A stretch of 64,000 nucleotides of DNA from JACXVD01 sp020446665 (GCA_041396905.1 JAWKXQ010000005.1:1-64000), one strand, 5' to 3'; positions 43,106 through 53,274 are shown, counted from the first letter of the stretch. The notes: generated by a model not told the origin, from the letters alone. Program-made: numbers and translations.

Positions 43106-45454
43106 TCAGTTGCCAAGCCTTATGACGACTTCATCAATCTGTCCCGAAAAGGCCGGGCCTGCGGGATAATTCATCACACGGCGACCAGTGTCGTTGCCAA
43201 TATCCATCGTCTCTCCAGGTCCCATGGTGAGGAAACTAACGCGTTCGATGCGACCTTTGCCGATCAGGCGATCACCGGCGTAGATTTGCATTGTGCCTGG
43301 AGACAGCAATTGTGCATCGTCAGGAACAAATCTGAAGCGGATAACGCCATGGTTCGCCTCAAGCGGCTCGTCTGCGCGGATCTCGAAACTGTCGTTGCGC
43401 GAGCTCGATGCGTTGTGAATCACCAGCGGCACGCCGTCTTCCACAGCGAAGGCCCAGCCTGCGAGCCTGCTTCCAGTGGCCATGAAGGCACCGTTGAGCG
43501 CGCGGTCATCAGCGGCATAGCGCACCGCGACTGTGAAAGGCCCTGCAAGACGCGGCTGTTCGGACCAGGCGATCTGAACCCGGTTGCCGCGATAGCGATA
43601 CTTGCTCCGCGGCGGGATTGGTCGGCGCAGACGTGCTGAAATACGCGCGTCGAGATCGCCCCGTAACGGATAGACATCGTATTGGCGCGCCTCTCGGTCA
43701 AACAGAGCCTGCAAAAAAAGCAGGCGATCAGGATAGAGCGCGGCAAGGTCTGTCGTCTGGGAAAAATCATCGCGCAGATTGTAAAGCGACCAGCTGAATT
43801 CTGCCGGCTCCAAGGAAGAGCGGCTCTGCCATGGCAAGCGGCCGGGATTGGTCGAAGCCATCCAGCCATCGTGGTAGATCGCCCGATTACCCAGTAGCTC
43901 GAAATATTGGGTGTTGCGGCGATCGGGTGCTGCGGGATTTGCCAAGGTATAGGCCATGCTGATCCCGTCGAACGGATCCTGGTTCACGCCATCTACCACG
44001 CGCGGCTGGGGTATGCCGATGATGTCCAGCAGAGTTGGCGCAATATCAATCACGTGGTGGAACTGGCTGCGGATTGTCGCGCCATTGGTGATGCCTTGCG
44101 GCCACGAAATGACAAGCCCGTTGCGGGTCCCGCCAAGGTGCGATGCAATCTGCTTGAAGAGCGGGAAGGGTGCGTTCGTTGCCCATGCCCAGCCTGCGGG
44201 ATAGACCTGATATGTATCCGGCCCACCCATGCGATCAATATTGGATAGCTGTTCCTCAAAGCCCTGATCAGGCTGGCCGATCACAACCATCAGCTCGTTC
44301 AGGCTGCCTTCGGGCCCGCCCTCGGCGCTGGCGCCGTTGTCACCCTGAATGAAGACAATGATAGTGTTGTCGATCTCTCCACTCGCTTCGAGTTCGTCAA
44401 GAATGCGTCCGAACTGGTAATCCTGGAAGGCCAGCTGGGCGGCGAAAACCTCCATGTAGCGGGCATAGAGCCGCTGGCGATCCGGAGACAGGCTTGCCCA
44501 CTCCGGAATCACATCGGGTCGCGGGGATATTAGAGTGCCCGGCGGAATGATCCCGCGAGCCAGCTGTCGCCGATAGGTTTCTTCGCGAACTGCATCCCAA
44601 CCTTGGTCAAATTGTCCGGAAAATCTGGCGATCCAGTCTGCAGGTGCTTGCTGCGGCGCATGAGCAGAACCAGTTGCATAGTATAGGAAGAACGGCTTGT
44701 CGGGATGATCGGCATCGACCTGGCGCAGCCAGTCTATGGCGTGATCGGCAAGATCACGATCGAGGATGTAGTCAGCGTCCGCATCGTCCAGCACGACACG
44801 GCTGGTGCCATGGAACAACGTGGGGCGGAACTGGTCTGTCTCCGAACCGATGAAGCCGTAGAATTGGTCGAAGCCCTTGTTAGTCGGCCAATGGGCGTAG
44901 GAGCCGGATTCGGCCGTATCCTCGTTGGGGACATTGTGATCCTTGCCCATCCATGCAGTAGCATACCCATTGCCTTGAAGGATGCGCCCGATGGTAGCGG
45001 ACTCTGGTGGAATGATTCCATTGTAACCGGGGAAACCCATCGCGACATTGGTAAGCGCGCCGGTGCCCACCGCATGATGGTTTCGCCCCGTCAACAGCGC
45101 AGCGCGGGTAGGGGAACACATGGCTGTGGTATGAAAGTTGTTGAAAATCGTGCCGCGCTTCGCCAGCCGGTCGAGGTTAGGAGTAGGCACCGGTCCGCCA
45201 AAGGTGCTTGCTGCTCCGAAACCAACATCGTCGGTCAATACGAGCAACACGTTGGGGGCATCCGCCGGGGCCTGCACAAGCGGAGGCCAATAAGGAGCGG
45301 CATCGTCTAGCGACGGCGCAATGGTGCCTTGGTATTCTGGTGTTGGAATGGGCAGGGTTGTGCGGTCGAAATCTTGGCCGGTCAGCGGTGCAGAGCCGAT
45401 CAGCATTGCCAACCCGCCCAGAAGCCATGAACGCCATCCCTTGCAAATGGTCAT
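43106..45454 (-). CDS. Arylsulfatase (type I, formylglycine-dependent), secreted
   Basis: The 782-aa protein has a signal peptide (cleavage near SAPLTG). The sulfatase domain carries metal ligands at LTDDVGFG (D75, D76) and the modification motif CSPTRAALLTG, with C113 as the future formylglycine. GKDHNVP and GDNGASAEGG complete the active site. The C-terminal region from about 570 resembles the extra domain of large bacterial arylsulfatases. It cleaves sulfate esters in the periplasm and requires an FGly-generating or anSME enzyme encoded elsewhere. It is the last gene of the catabolic group here. Confidence 0.9.
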   Translation of the reverse strand: MTICKGWRSWLLGGLAMLIGSAPLTGQDFDRTTLPIPTPEYQGTIAPSLDDAAPYWPPLVQAPADAPNVLLVLTDDVGFGAASTFGGPVPTPNLDRLAKRGTIFNNFHTTAMCSPTRAALLTGRNHHAVGTGALTNVAMGFPGYNGIIPPESATIGRILQGNGYATAWMGKDHNVPNEDTAESGSYAHWPTNKGFDQFYGFIGSETDQFRPTLFHGTSRVVLDDADADYILDRDLADHAIDWLRQVDADHPDKPFFLYYATGSAHAPQQAPADWIARFSGQFDQGWDAVREETYRRQLARGIIPPGTLISPRPDVIPEWASLSPDRQRLYARYMEVFAAQLAFQDYQFGRILDELEASGEIDNTIIVFIQGDNGASAEGGPEGSLNELMVVIGQPDQGFEEQLSNIDRMGGPDTYQVYPAGWAWATNAPFPLFKQIASHLGGTRNGLVISWPQGITNGATIRSQFHHVIDIAPTLLDIIGIPQPRVVDGVNQDPFDGISMAYTLANPAAPDRRNTQYFELLGNRAIYHDGWMASTNPGRLPWQSRSSLEPAEFSWSLYNLRDDFSQTTDLAALYPDRLLFLQALFDREARQYDVYPLRGDLDARISARLRRPIPPRSKYRYRGNRVQIAWSEQPRLAGPFTVAVRYAADDRALNGAFMATGSRLAGWAFAVEDGVPLVIHNASSSRNDSFEIRADEPLEANHGVIRFRFVPDDAQLLSPGTMQIYAGDRLIGKGRIERVSFLTMGPGETMDIGNDTGRRVMNYPAGPAFSGQIDEVVIRLGN

Positions 45455-45502
45455 CAGCCCTGCTCCACTTTCCTTTTGCCTTACCCTGATGTGCGTTGAC
45501 CT

Positions 45503-46795
45503 TCAGTCGGCATCCCAAAGGACATGCAGTGCATCGGGACCGCGCATGTTGAGGCCGCGGATCTCGGGCTTCGGATAGTCCGGATCAAAGCGCAGGTTGG
45601 GCAGTTCAAGAATCTCCTCCAGCGCTACTTCCATTTCCGTCAGCGCCATATGCATGCCCATGCACATGTGCGGGCCGAAGCCGAAGCTGAGCAGCGGCCG
45701 CATCGGGCGCTTGAGCCACAGGCGATCAGGATCTTCGTACACCTCCGGATCGCGGTTGGCAGAGGCGATGGAACACAGCACGGCAGTGCCCTTGGGAATG
45801 GTCATGTCGCCCACTTCCAAGTCGCGCGCGGCGATACGAGCAACTGCTCCGGCGGTGGGATCGCGGCGCATCGTTTCCATAACCGCCTTGGGCACCAGGC
45901 TACGATCCTGACGAACTTCTTCCAAAACATCGGGATATTCGAGCAGCTGCACCATCATGTTGGCAAAGCTGCGCGTGGTTGTTTCACCGGCGGCCAGCAA
46001 CAACATGCGGATGAAGTTGGCGATGTCTTCATCGCTGAACTTTTCGCCCTCGTGTTCGGTCGTCATCATGTAACCAAGGATGTCGTTGCGCATTTCTCCG
46101 CGCTCGCGGTATTGCTGCACGATCGGTAAGACTGTTTCGTACATCGACTGGCCTGCCACCATCGATTGCGGAATCGTGATCTTGGCCACTTCGGGGTCGG
46201 TCTGCGGTGCGGCAACCACCTGGATTGCCCAGCTTGCCAGATTGCCCAGCAGATCCTCGTTATGCGGAAACCCGAAATAGGCGTACATCGCCCGAATGGG
46301 GAAGGGCAAGGCGAATTCGCGCAGCAGGTCAGCCTTGCCATTGGGACGCAGTTGATTGACGAATTCGTTCACCACCACCGGGCGGATCAGCGTGTCCATC
46401 AGCTTGCGGATCTGGCTGCGCATGAAAGGTTTCTGCAGCGTCTTGCGATATTTGGTGTGCTGTTCACCATCCATGGCGGTCAACAGCAGATTGTCCACCG
46501 CAGCGCCAAACCCGTCACCCACGATGTGGCTCTGCCAGTCGTCCGGGTTCATCAGGACCGAATGGATATCGTTGTAACGATACAAGGTCACGACGGGACG
46601 GCCCGTCATCATGTAGTCAGCCATGCTGGGAATACTGTTTTCCTGCAGCAAGTCCCCATGGGCAACGGGGCACTTCGCGCGCTTTTCCTCAAACATGGGA
46701 TAAGGGTTGGCCGGAGCAGATCCAGCATAGCCATTTGTTACTAGAGAGTAATCCTTGACCATCTGGTCGAGCATGGCGTCATATTTTGCGGTCAT
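45503..46795 (-). CDS. Cytochrome P450
   Basis: The 430-aa soluble bacterial P450 has the I-helix oxygen motif AAGETTTR, the K-helix ExxR (ETMRRDP) and the heme loop FGFGPHMCMG with C378 as thiolate ligand. I chose the ATG at 46795 (MTAKYDAM) because an AGGAAG site precedes it; the longer frame to 46930 adds a non-P450 leader. Relatives hydroxylate terpenes, steroids or fatty acids. Redox partners are not encoded here. Confidence 0.92.
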   Translation of the reverse strand: MTAKYDAMLDQMVKDYSLVTNGYAGSAPANPYPMFEEKRAKCPVAHGDLLQENSIPSMADYMMTGRPVVTLYRYNDIHSVLMNPDDWQSHIVGDGFGAAVDNLLLTAMDGEQHTKYRKTLQKPFMRSQIRKLMDTLIRPVVVNEFVNQLRPNGKADLLREFALPFPIRAMYAYFGFPHNEDLLGNLASWAIQVVAAPQTDPEVAKITIPQSMVAGQSMYETVLPIVQQYRERGEMRNDILGYMMTTEHEGEKFSDEDIANFIRMLLLAAGETTTRSFANMMVQLLEYPDVLEEVRQDRSLVPKAVMETMRRDPTAGAVARIAARDLEVGDMTIPKGTAVLCSIASANRDPEVYEDPDRLWLKRPMRPLLSFGFGPHMCMGMHMALTEMEVALEEILELPNLRFDPDYPKPEIRGLNMRGPDALHVLWDAD

Positions 46796-46956
46796 ATCGC
46801 TTCCTAATCCGCTCTCCCGGTGCAGGGGGGGAGCTTTTTCCGATTCCTGATCCCAGATACCGCCATCGGGAGACCGATGTCCAAAGGTCGGGTTTGACGC
46901 GGGTAAAGCCAGATGCAGGCTTGCCGACACCTATCGCAGGAAAGGGACCGGTTGGG

Positions 46957-47715
46957 TCAGCCGGCAGTGATTCCACTGTCGGCGGTATAGCACGCACCGT
47001 GCACCGAACGGGCGCGGTCCGATGCCAGGAACAGCAGCGGCTCAACGATGTCTTCGGGCTGGGAAGGTGGCCGCAGTCCGATGTAGCGGCTGATGAGCGA
47101 TTGGTCGGCATCTGCGGGGAATTGCAATGTCTGGACCATCTCCGTCAACATGCCGCCAGGGGCCAGCGCGTTGATCCGCACCGGCCGGTGCATGAATTCC
47201 ATTGCCAGCGATTTGGTCAAGCTCAGCAAGGCAGATTTGGTGGCCGCATAGGGCGCCGTATAGGCCTGGCCGAGGAAGGAAGCTGTTGAGACCACGTTAA
47301 CGACATTGCCTTCTGCTTCGATCAGATGCGGCATGGCCGCCTGCATCATGAAAAATGCGCCGCTTACATTGGCGGAGAAGAGCCTGTCCCAATCTTCCTG
47401 CGTGACTTGCTCCAATGCGTGAAAACGCAGGATGCCTGCCACGTTGCACAGCACGTCCAGTCGCCCGAATGCCTCGATGCCCCTGGCAACGGCTGCCCTG
47501 CAATTGGCCGGATCGCCAAGATCGCCTGCGACGATGATGCATTCTCCGCCTGCTTCTGTGATCGAGGCGGCGGTTTCTTCCAGACCCTGCTGGTTAAGGT
47601 CGATTAGGCACAGTCTTCCGCCTTCCTTCGCAAAGCGGATGCTCGCCGCGCGGCCCAGGCCGGAGGCTGCGCCGGTAACTGCGATGGCTTTGCCGACAAA
47701 TTCGCCAGTGCTCAT
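46957..47715 (-). CDS. Short-chain dehydrogenase/reductase (SDR)
   Basis: The 252-aa classical SDR has TGAASGLG (residues 14-21), CNVAG in place of the usual NNAG, catalytic serine in VVSTASFLG and YAATK. The Asp in LIDLNQQ suggests NAD preference. The gene overlaps its upstream neighbour by four bases and lies just upstream of the P450 gene. A likely role is oxidising an alcohol made by the P450. Confidence 0.9.
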   Translation of the reverse strand: MSTGEFVGKAIAVTGAASGLGRAASIRFAKEGGRLCLIDLNQQGLEETAASITEAGGECIIVAGDLGDPANCRAAVARGIEAFGRLDVLCNVAGILRFHALEQVTQEDWDRLFSANVSGAFFMMQAAMPHLIEAEGNVVNVVSTASFLGQAYTAPYAATKSALLSLTKSLAMEFMHRPVRINALAPGGMLTEMVQTLQFPADADQSLISRYIGLRPPSQPEDIVEPLLFLASDRARSVHGACYTADSGITAG

Positions 47716-48065
47716 TGATCTTCTCCTGCTTCAGGGCGGATTGTGGGCGAGATGGCTTCGTAAAGATTGGCCGCCATATCCTCCATCGAGAACGCCTCGC
47801 TCATGTTCATTTCGCCGCTTTCGACCAATTTGGTCAGCTGGGCGATTGCGCTTTCCGGATCATCGGTGTCCAGCGTGTAGATCGCCATATAACGCTGCAC
47901 CGGCACGCCCTCGGCTGATGGATCCCTGGGGCGGAACCGTTGTGCTGAAACAAATCCCGGGACCGCCACAACATCAGCAAGATGCTGGTTGGTGTACCAG
48001 TCGTTGTATTCATCATCGCGGCCAGCAACGGGTTTGCTCAGCACAACATAGACATGTTGGGGCAT
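47712..48065 (-). CDS. Small dimeric alpha/beta-barrel (DUF4286/EthD-like) protein
   Basis: The 117-aa protein begins MPQHVYVVLSKPVAGRDDEY and continues NDWYTNQHLADVVAVPGFVS, which fits the dimeric alpha/beta-barrel group near EthD and DUF4286. The histidine in NQHLADV is conserved in that group. Such proteins accompany aromatic or steroid catabolic genes and may handle reactive intermediates. It is the first gene of the SDR-P450 group. Confidence 0.72.
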   Translation of the reverse strand: MPQHVYVVLSKPVAGRDDEYNDWYTNQHLADVVAVPGFVSAQRFRPRDPSAEGVPVQRYMAIYTLDTDDPESAIAQLTKLVESGEMNMSEAFSMEDMAANLYEAISPTIRPEAGEDQ

Positions 48066-48117
48066 GGCTGCTCCTGCGGAAAAAATTGTCGTTACTGACA
48101 GAGTATTCTGTGTCGCA

Positions 48118-48612
48118 CCTTAGGTCACGGACTCATTATGCCGCAACCAAATCCTGATTGAGGCGAGTTGGACTGATGCGAGGAAGTTGTCATCGCGCTT
48201 GTCGTATCGTGTGGAGACAGCTCGGAAATGTTTGAGTTTGTTGAAGAAGCGTTCAATCAGATTGCGATACCGGTGAAGGATCGGGCTGAACGCCAATCGC
48301 CTGATGCGCTGGGGCATGGGCGGGATATTGGCGAAAGCGCCTTTGCCCGCAATGGCCTCGCGCAGCTTGTCGGCATCATAGGCGCGGTCGGCCAGCAGGA
48401 TTGAGCCGGGCGTCAGGCTGTCCAGCATCAGGTGAGCACTGTGCCTGTCATAGGCTTGCCCTTCGCTCAGCTCGAGGTTGATCGGCAGACCCTGGGCGTC
48501 TACCATGGCGTGGATCTTGGTGGTCAGGCCGCCGCGCGAGCGACCCATGCAACGGGATCGGCCATCTTTTTTTTGGGCGTTGGCGGCATCATGTTGATCG
48601 CATGACCCCGCT
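48118..48612 (-). mobile_element. IS5-family insertion sequence remnant (transposase 3' part)
   Basis: The minus strand encodes the C-terminal 140-150 residues of an IS5-type DDE transposase: GRSRGGLTTKIHAMVDAQG, then LLADRAYDADKLREAI and RYRNLIERFFNKLKHFRAV, followed by ATRYDKRDDNFLAS-like residues to the stop. The N-terminal part and one end of the element are missing; the match fades near 48610. It marks the far edge of the accessory region next to the tolC-like gene. Confidence 0.82.
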
Positions 48613-48680
48613 TCCCGGAGGCAGGTCTGAGGTCAATGGCGGTTCGAAGCAGTCCAGGAACAGGCGCATACCGTTTCGGT

Positions 48681-49997
48681 ATGAGGGCCATGCTGGGTGC
48701 CGGGCTGCTGGCCATGGCGCTGCCGGATGGGCTGTTCGCGCAGGAAAGCCAGGCTGCGTGGCAAGCTTATGGGCCGGTTGATGAGCAGGCCAAGACTGAG
48801 CGGCCGGAGCCTCCGCTGGCTATCCCGGCAGAGCTGGACCGCGCGGCATCGCTGGCAGCAGAGACGCACCCGCTGGTAGGCGGCGCACAGGCTGAAGCAG
48901 ATGCGCTGGAGGCAGAGACGCGCAGTGCAAAATGGGCGCGCTTTCCCAGCCTGTCAGTAGAGGCCCTGGCGGCAACCTCAGGCTCAAATGTTGCGGATCG
49001 TGACGGGTTGGCGCTCAATGCAGCGCTGGAACAGCCGATCTGGTATGGTGGCCGTATCAGCGGCGAGATTGACCGGGCCGAGGCGAACCAGCTGGCCGGG
49101 GAAGGGCGGGTCGAAGCGGCACAGCAAGGCATCGTCTTCCGGGTGATCCAGGCCTATTACGACTATGCCATGGCGGAAGAGCGCCTGTCTGTCCTGCGTT
49201 TCAGCCTGCGCCAGCATAATGAGCTGCTGGCGAGCATCGGGCGGCGGGTAGAGCAGGAAGTGTCGCCGCGCGCGGATTTGACTTTGGGCCGTTCGCGTAC
49301 CGCGCAGGTGGAACTGGACCTCGCAACCGCAACCGAAATGCGCGACAATGCGCGCACCCGCCTGCTGGAACTGACAGGCGGGGTGGAAGTCGATCCGGTC
49401 CTGCCGCTGCCGGACGTAGCAGACCTGTTGCCGCCCGAAGATCTGGCGCTGGCAGAGGCAATGGCCTGCGATCCCAATCTGGGGGTGCTCACCCATCTGG
49501 TCACCGCCGCCGAAGCCCAAAGTGATGTCGCACGCGCGCAATTGCTGCCGCAGCTACTGCTACAGCTGTCACAGAACGAGATTACCGGTGCCCGCGCTGC
49601 CCTTGTCCTGCGGATGCGGCTAGGCCCCGGCGGTGCGCAGCTGGCCTCTATCGAAAGTGCCGATGCGCGGATAAAGCGGGCGCTGGCAGAATATGGCGAT
49701 GCGGAGCGGCAAGTGCGCGAACAATTGCGGAGGGACTACATCGTTATGCGCGCAGCCAGAGCCCGGATCGACGCTGGCATCCTTGCGGCTGATGCCGCCG
49801 ATCAGATCGTGGAGAGTTACCGGCGGCAATTTATCGCCGGGCGGCGCAGCTGGCTGGATGTGATGAACGCCGTGCGCGAAGCAGCCAGTGCGCGCCTGAC
49901 TGCCAGTGATGCGCGGGTCATGTCGGCCATGGGCAGTGCCCGCATCCTTGCCCGTACATGCCGTTGGCAGCCGGTAATGCCGGAAGCGCAGCCATGA
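48681..49997 (+). CDS. TolC-family outer membrane protein of a type I secretion system
   Basis: From the ATG at 48681 the protein has 438 residues: a signal peptide (MRAMLGAGLLAMALPDGLFA) and two outer-membrane-factor repeats rich in long helices (PLVGGAQAEADALEAETRSA, and RRQFIAGRRSWLDVMNAVRE near the end). It forms the trimeric exit channel. The IS5 remnant ends within about 70 bases upstream, so the native promoter may have been altered. The stop overlaps the ABC transporter gene (ATGA). Confidence 0.88.
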   Translation: MRAMLGAGLLAMALPDGLFAQESQAAWQAYGPVDEQAKTERPEPPLAIPAELDRAASLAAETHPLVGGAQAEADALEAETRSAKWARFPSLSVEALAATSGSNVADRDGLALNAALEQPIWYGGRISGEIDRAEANQLAGEGRVEAAQQGIVFRVIQAYYDYAMAEERLSVLRFSLRQHNELLASIGRRVEQEVSPRADLTLGRSRTAQVELDLATATEMRDNARTRLLELTGGVEVDPVLPLPDVADLLPPEDLALAEAMACDPNLGVLTHLVTAAEAQSDVARAQLLPQLLLQLSQNEITGARAALVLRMRLGPGGAQLASIESADARIKRALAEYGDAERQVREQLRRDYIVMRAARARIDAGILAADAADQIVESYRRQFIAGRRSWLDVMNAVREAASARLTASDARVMSAMGSARILARTCRWQPVMPEAQP

Positions 49998-52123
49998 GCG
50001 ATTCCAGCCTGATAACAGCGATTGAGCGCTATGCCCGCGCGACGGACAAGCCGCTCTCCCCCCAATGGCGCGGGGAACTGCGCGGGACAGAGCTGCCCGG
50101 TGACAGCGCTGGCCTGGCGGTGCTGACAGCTGCACTTGGCTGGCCAACTCCGCGGGCAGTCACAGCCCGGCCGCGACCTGACCAGTTCCCGCTGCTCGTG
50201 CATGATCCCAGCAAGGGCTGGGCTGTGGCGCGGCAGTGGGACAGCGAGAATGCGCTGGCACTCGCCGGGGAACGCGGAACGCTGGCACATCATTCCGAAC
50301 AGAGCTTCTTCGCGCTTGATCTGCCCGATCCGCTGGCCACAGAGGAAGGCGGCGCGCTGGCGATCTTCTGGCGGGCGATCAGGCGCCGCAAACAGCCACT
50401 GGTCATGGCCGGGCTGGCGACGATTTTCGCCAATCTGCTCACACTCGCGACTTCGCTCTATTCGATGCAGCTTTATGACCGGGTGATCCCGCTGGGCAGT
50501 TTCGATACGCTGCTGGTGCTGAGCGTGGGCGTGGCCTTTGCACTGCTGCTCGATCTCAGCCTGCGGTCCTTGCGCGCTGTGCTGATCGAGCGGGAAGCGC
50601 AGGATATTGACGCGGAAGTGAGCGAGTTTTTCTTCGCCCGGGCGCAGGCTATCCGGCTCGATGCGCGGCCGCCGGGAATTGGCACGATGGCGGCGCAATT
50701 GCGCGGGCAGGAACAGATCCGGCAGGTCCTGTCCTCCGGCTCGCTCTTCATGCTGGCCGATCTGCCCTTTGCGCTGCTGTTCATCTTCGTGATTGCCGTG
50801 ATTGGCGGGAAACTGGCGCTGGTCCCGATCATCAGCCTGCCGCTGGCATTGATGCTGGCCTTTATCCTGTCCCGCATCATCCGCAAGGGGACCGATCGGG
50901 CGCAGGTAAGCGGCAACCGCAAGAACGGGATGCTGGTGGAATCGCTGGATGCCAGCGAGACTGTAAAGGCCAATCGCGGCGGCTGGTTCATGATGGGCCG
51001 CTGGAACCGGCTGGTGCGCGAAATCCATCATTATGAAATGCCGGTGAAGAAAGCCTCGGCAGTGGCCAGCTCGCTCTTCTCCACGCTGCAACAGGTCGCC
51101 TATGTCGCGATTATGGGCTGGGGGGCCTATCTGGCGGCGACCGGGCAGATCACCACCGGCGCGCTGCTTGCATGTTCGATCATTTCCGGGCGGATCAACG
51201 GCCCCTTGGTCGCCCAGTTGCCCAATCTGATCGTGCAATGGGGCTATGCACGATCTTCGCTCAAGGCGCTGGATGGTATCCTCGCCCTGCCGCTGGATGT
51301 AGCGAGTGGGGCAGGGGCTCTGCGCCCGGAGCGGATCGAAGGCGGTTACAAGTTGCATGAAGTGAGCTTCGCCTATGGCAAGGGCACACAGCCCGCGCTG
51401 GATATTCCCGGCCTGCTGATCCGCCCCGGCGAGCGAGTTGCGATCATTGGCGGGATCGGATCGGGCAAATCGACGCTGCTCAAACTGCTTTCCGGCCTCT
51501 ATGCTCCGCAATCGGGCCATGTGCTGCTGGGCGGGCTGGATCTGGGGCAGGTGGCGGAGGATATTTCGCGCCGCCATATCGGCTATGTCGCGCAGGATGC
51601 CCGGCTGGTGAACGGCACTCTGCGCGATAATCTCGCCATGGGTGTGGGCGATGTGACCGATGCAGAGATCATGGCAGTGGCAGAAAAGACGCGGCTGACC
51701 GGGCTGATCGCATCACGGCAGGAAGGGCTGGCTCTGCCAATTCAGGAAGGGGGGCGGGGCCTGTCCGGCGGGCAGCGCAGCCTGGTAGGGATCAACCGCC
51801 TGCTGCTGTCAGATCCCAAGGTCTGGCTGCTGGATGAACCCACGGCGTCGCTTGACCAAAATACGGAACTGGCCGCGCTTGATGCGATAGATGCAGAGCT
51901 GGACAAGGATGCGATCCTGGTGATGGTGACGCACAAGCTGCCACTGCTGGCGCGGTTTACGCGCGTCATTGCCATGGCCGGCGGCAAGATCATCCGTGAC
52001 GGCCCGACAGCAGAAGTGCTGCGCGATATCATGCCCAAGGCACCGCCGGGGCAGGGCAGTGGGCCCGCGCGGCCGGTGAGCGGATCCATAACGACAACCA
52101 TGGGCGGAAGGCAGGCATCATGA
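49994..52123 (+). CDS. Type I secretion ABC transporter (HlyB/PrtD type)
   Basis: The 709-aa half-transporter has an N-terminal domain of about 130 residues without the catalytic Cys/His of C39 peptidases. Six membrane helices (about 145-410) and an ATPase domain follow: Walker A GGIGSGKST, signature LSGGQRS, Walker B VWLLDEPT and the switch histidine in VTHKL. The degenerate N-terminal domain suits transport of uncleaved RTX proteins. It lies between the tolC-like and hlyD genes with ATGA overlaps on both sides. Confidence 0.93.
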   Translation: MSDSSLITAIERYARATDKPLSPQWRGELRGTELPGDSAGLAVLTAALGWPTPRAVTARPRPDQFPLLVHDPSKGWAVARQWDSENALALAGERGTLAHHSEQSFFALDLPDPLATEEGGALAIFWRAIRRRKQPLVMAGLATIFANLLTLATSLYSMQLYDRVIPLGSFDTLLVLSVGVAFALLLDLSLRSLRAVLIEREAQDIDAEVSEFFFARAQAIRLDARPPGIGTMAAQLRGQEQIRQVLSSGSLFMLADLPFALLFIFVIAVIGGKLALVPIISLPLALMLAFILSRIIRKGTDRAQVSGNRKNGMLVESLDASETVKANRGGWFMMGRWNRLVREIHHYEMPVKKASAVASSLFSTLQQVAYVAIMGWGAYLAATGQITTGALLACSIISGRINGPLVAQLPNLIVQWGYARSSLKALDGILALPLDVASGAGALRPERIEGGYKLHEVSFAYGKGTQPALDIPGLLIRPGERVAIIGGIGSGKSTLLKLLSGLYAPQSGHVLLGGLDLGQVAEDISRRHIGYVAQDARLVNGTLRDNLAMGVGDVTDAEIMAVAEKTRLTGLIASRQEGLALPIQEGGRGLSGGQRSLVGINRLLLSDPKVWLLDEPTASLDQNTELAALDAIDAELDKDAILVMVTHKLPLLARFTRVIAMAGGKIIRDGPTAEVLRDIMPKAPPGQGSGPARPVSGSITTTMGGRQAS

Positions 52124-53274
52124 GCAAGGCGCTGCGCCCCGCACACTGGATCATCATCACCATCAGCCTGACGCTGATGGGCTTTGTCGCATGGGCCAAT
52201 TGGGCAGAGCTGGATCAGGTCACGCGGGCACCCGGCAAGGTGATCCCATTCGCCCGCGTGCAAGTGGTGCAAAGCGAAGCCGGCGGGTCGATCAGCGCCA
52301 TCCATGTGCGCGAAGGGGACCGGGTGAAGGCGGGCCAGCTGCTGGTTGAACTGGACACGGTGCAGCTCACCGCCAGCGTCACAGAAGCGCGTGCGCGTGT
52401 TGCCGCGCTGCGCAGCCGGATGGCGCGGATTGATGCGGAGCTGTTTGACAAGCCGCTGTCCTTCCCGGCCAGCCTGTCAGACTATCCCGAATTCACCTCC
52501 AACCAGCGCCAGCTTTATGCCCGCCGCCAGGCCGCGCTGGATGCAGAAGTGCGCAGCCTGCAGGCGACGGCACGGCTGCAACAGGAAGAACTGAACCTCA
52601 ACCTGCCGCTGCTGGAAACAGGCGATGTTGCGCGTTCCGAAATCATCCGCATGCGCCGCGCCATTGTCGAAACACAGGGGCGTATCTCCAATATCCGGGC
52701 GCAATATGTGCGGGAATTGCAGACCGAATTTGCCCGCACAGAGGAAGAGTTGGTCGCCGCCGAGCAGACACTGACCCAGCGCGAGGACAGTTTGAATGGT
52801 GCCCAGCTTGTCGCCCCGACCGACGGTATCGTGAACTATGTTCGCCTGACCACGGTTGGCGGGGTTTTGCGGCCCGGTGATGAAGTGCTGCAGATTGTCC
52901 CCACGGGCCAGCGCCTGATCGTTGCGGCGCAAGTGCCCCCGCGGGACATCGCCTTTGTCCGCACGGGCCAGCGCGCACGGGTGAATTTCGATGCCTATGA
53001 CAATGCCGTTTATGGATCGGGCGAAGGCAAGGTGGTGTTTATCAGCCCCGATACATTGTCGGAAGAAGCCGCAAATGGCGCGACCAACACCTATTACCGG
53101 GTCAATCTGGAGGTTGACACCGCTACGATGCGGCCGCGCAATCAGGGCGAACGCATCGACTTGCAACCGGGCATGACTGCGACGGCAGAAATCCTCACCG
53201 GTTCACAGACCGTGTGGGAATATCTGACCAAGCCGATCCTGAAGACCACGCGCCAATCGCTGCAGGAGCGATAG
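52120..53274 (+). CDS. HlyD-family membrane fusion protein
   Basis: The 384-aa adaptor has one N-terminal membrane helix (about residues 9-28), the lipoyl half-motif GKVIPFARVQVVQSEAGGSI, a long coiled coil (90-210) and the C-terminal beta-barrel (DLQPGMTATAEILTG, the HlyD signature region). It bridges the ABC transporter and the TolC-like channel. It ends 18 bases from the convergent RTX gene. Confidence 0.93.
   Translation: MSKALRPAHWIIITISLTLMGFVAWANWAELDQVTRAPGKVIPFARVQVVQSEAGGSISAIHVREGDRVKAGQLLVELDTVQLTASVTEARARVAALRSRMARIDAELFDKPLSFPASLSDYPEFTSNQRQLYARRQAALDAEVRSLQATARLQQEELNLNLPLLETGDVARSEIIRMRRAIVETQGRISNIRAQYVRELQTEFARTEEELVAAEQTLTQREDSLNGAQLVAPTDGIVNYVRLTTVGGVLRPGDEVLQIVPTGQRLIVAAQVPPRDIAFVRTGQRARVNFDAYDNAVYGSGEGKVVFISPDTLSEEAANGATNTYYRVNLEVDTATMRPRNQGERIDLQPGMTATAEILTGSQTVWEYLTKPILKTTRQSLQER

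Noticed and set aside
48000..48680. Second attachment site of the tRNA-Ser island
   Set aside because: I looked for a copy of the tRNA 3' end (GTTCGAATCCCACC) near the IS5 remnant and saw none, so the right boundary is not defined.
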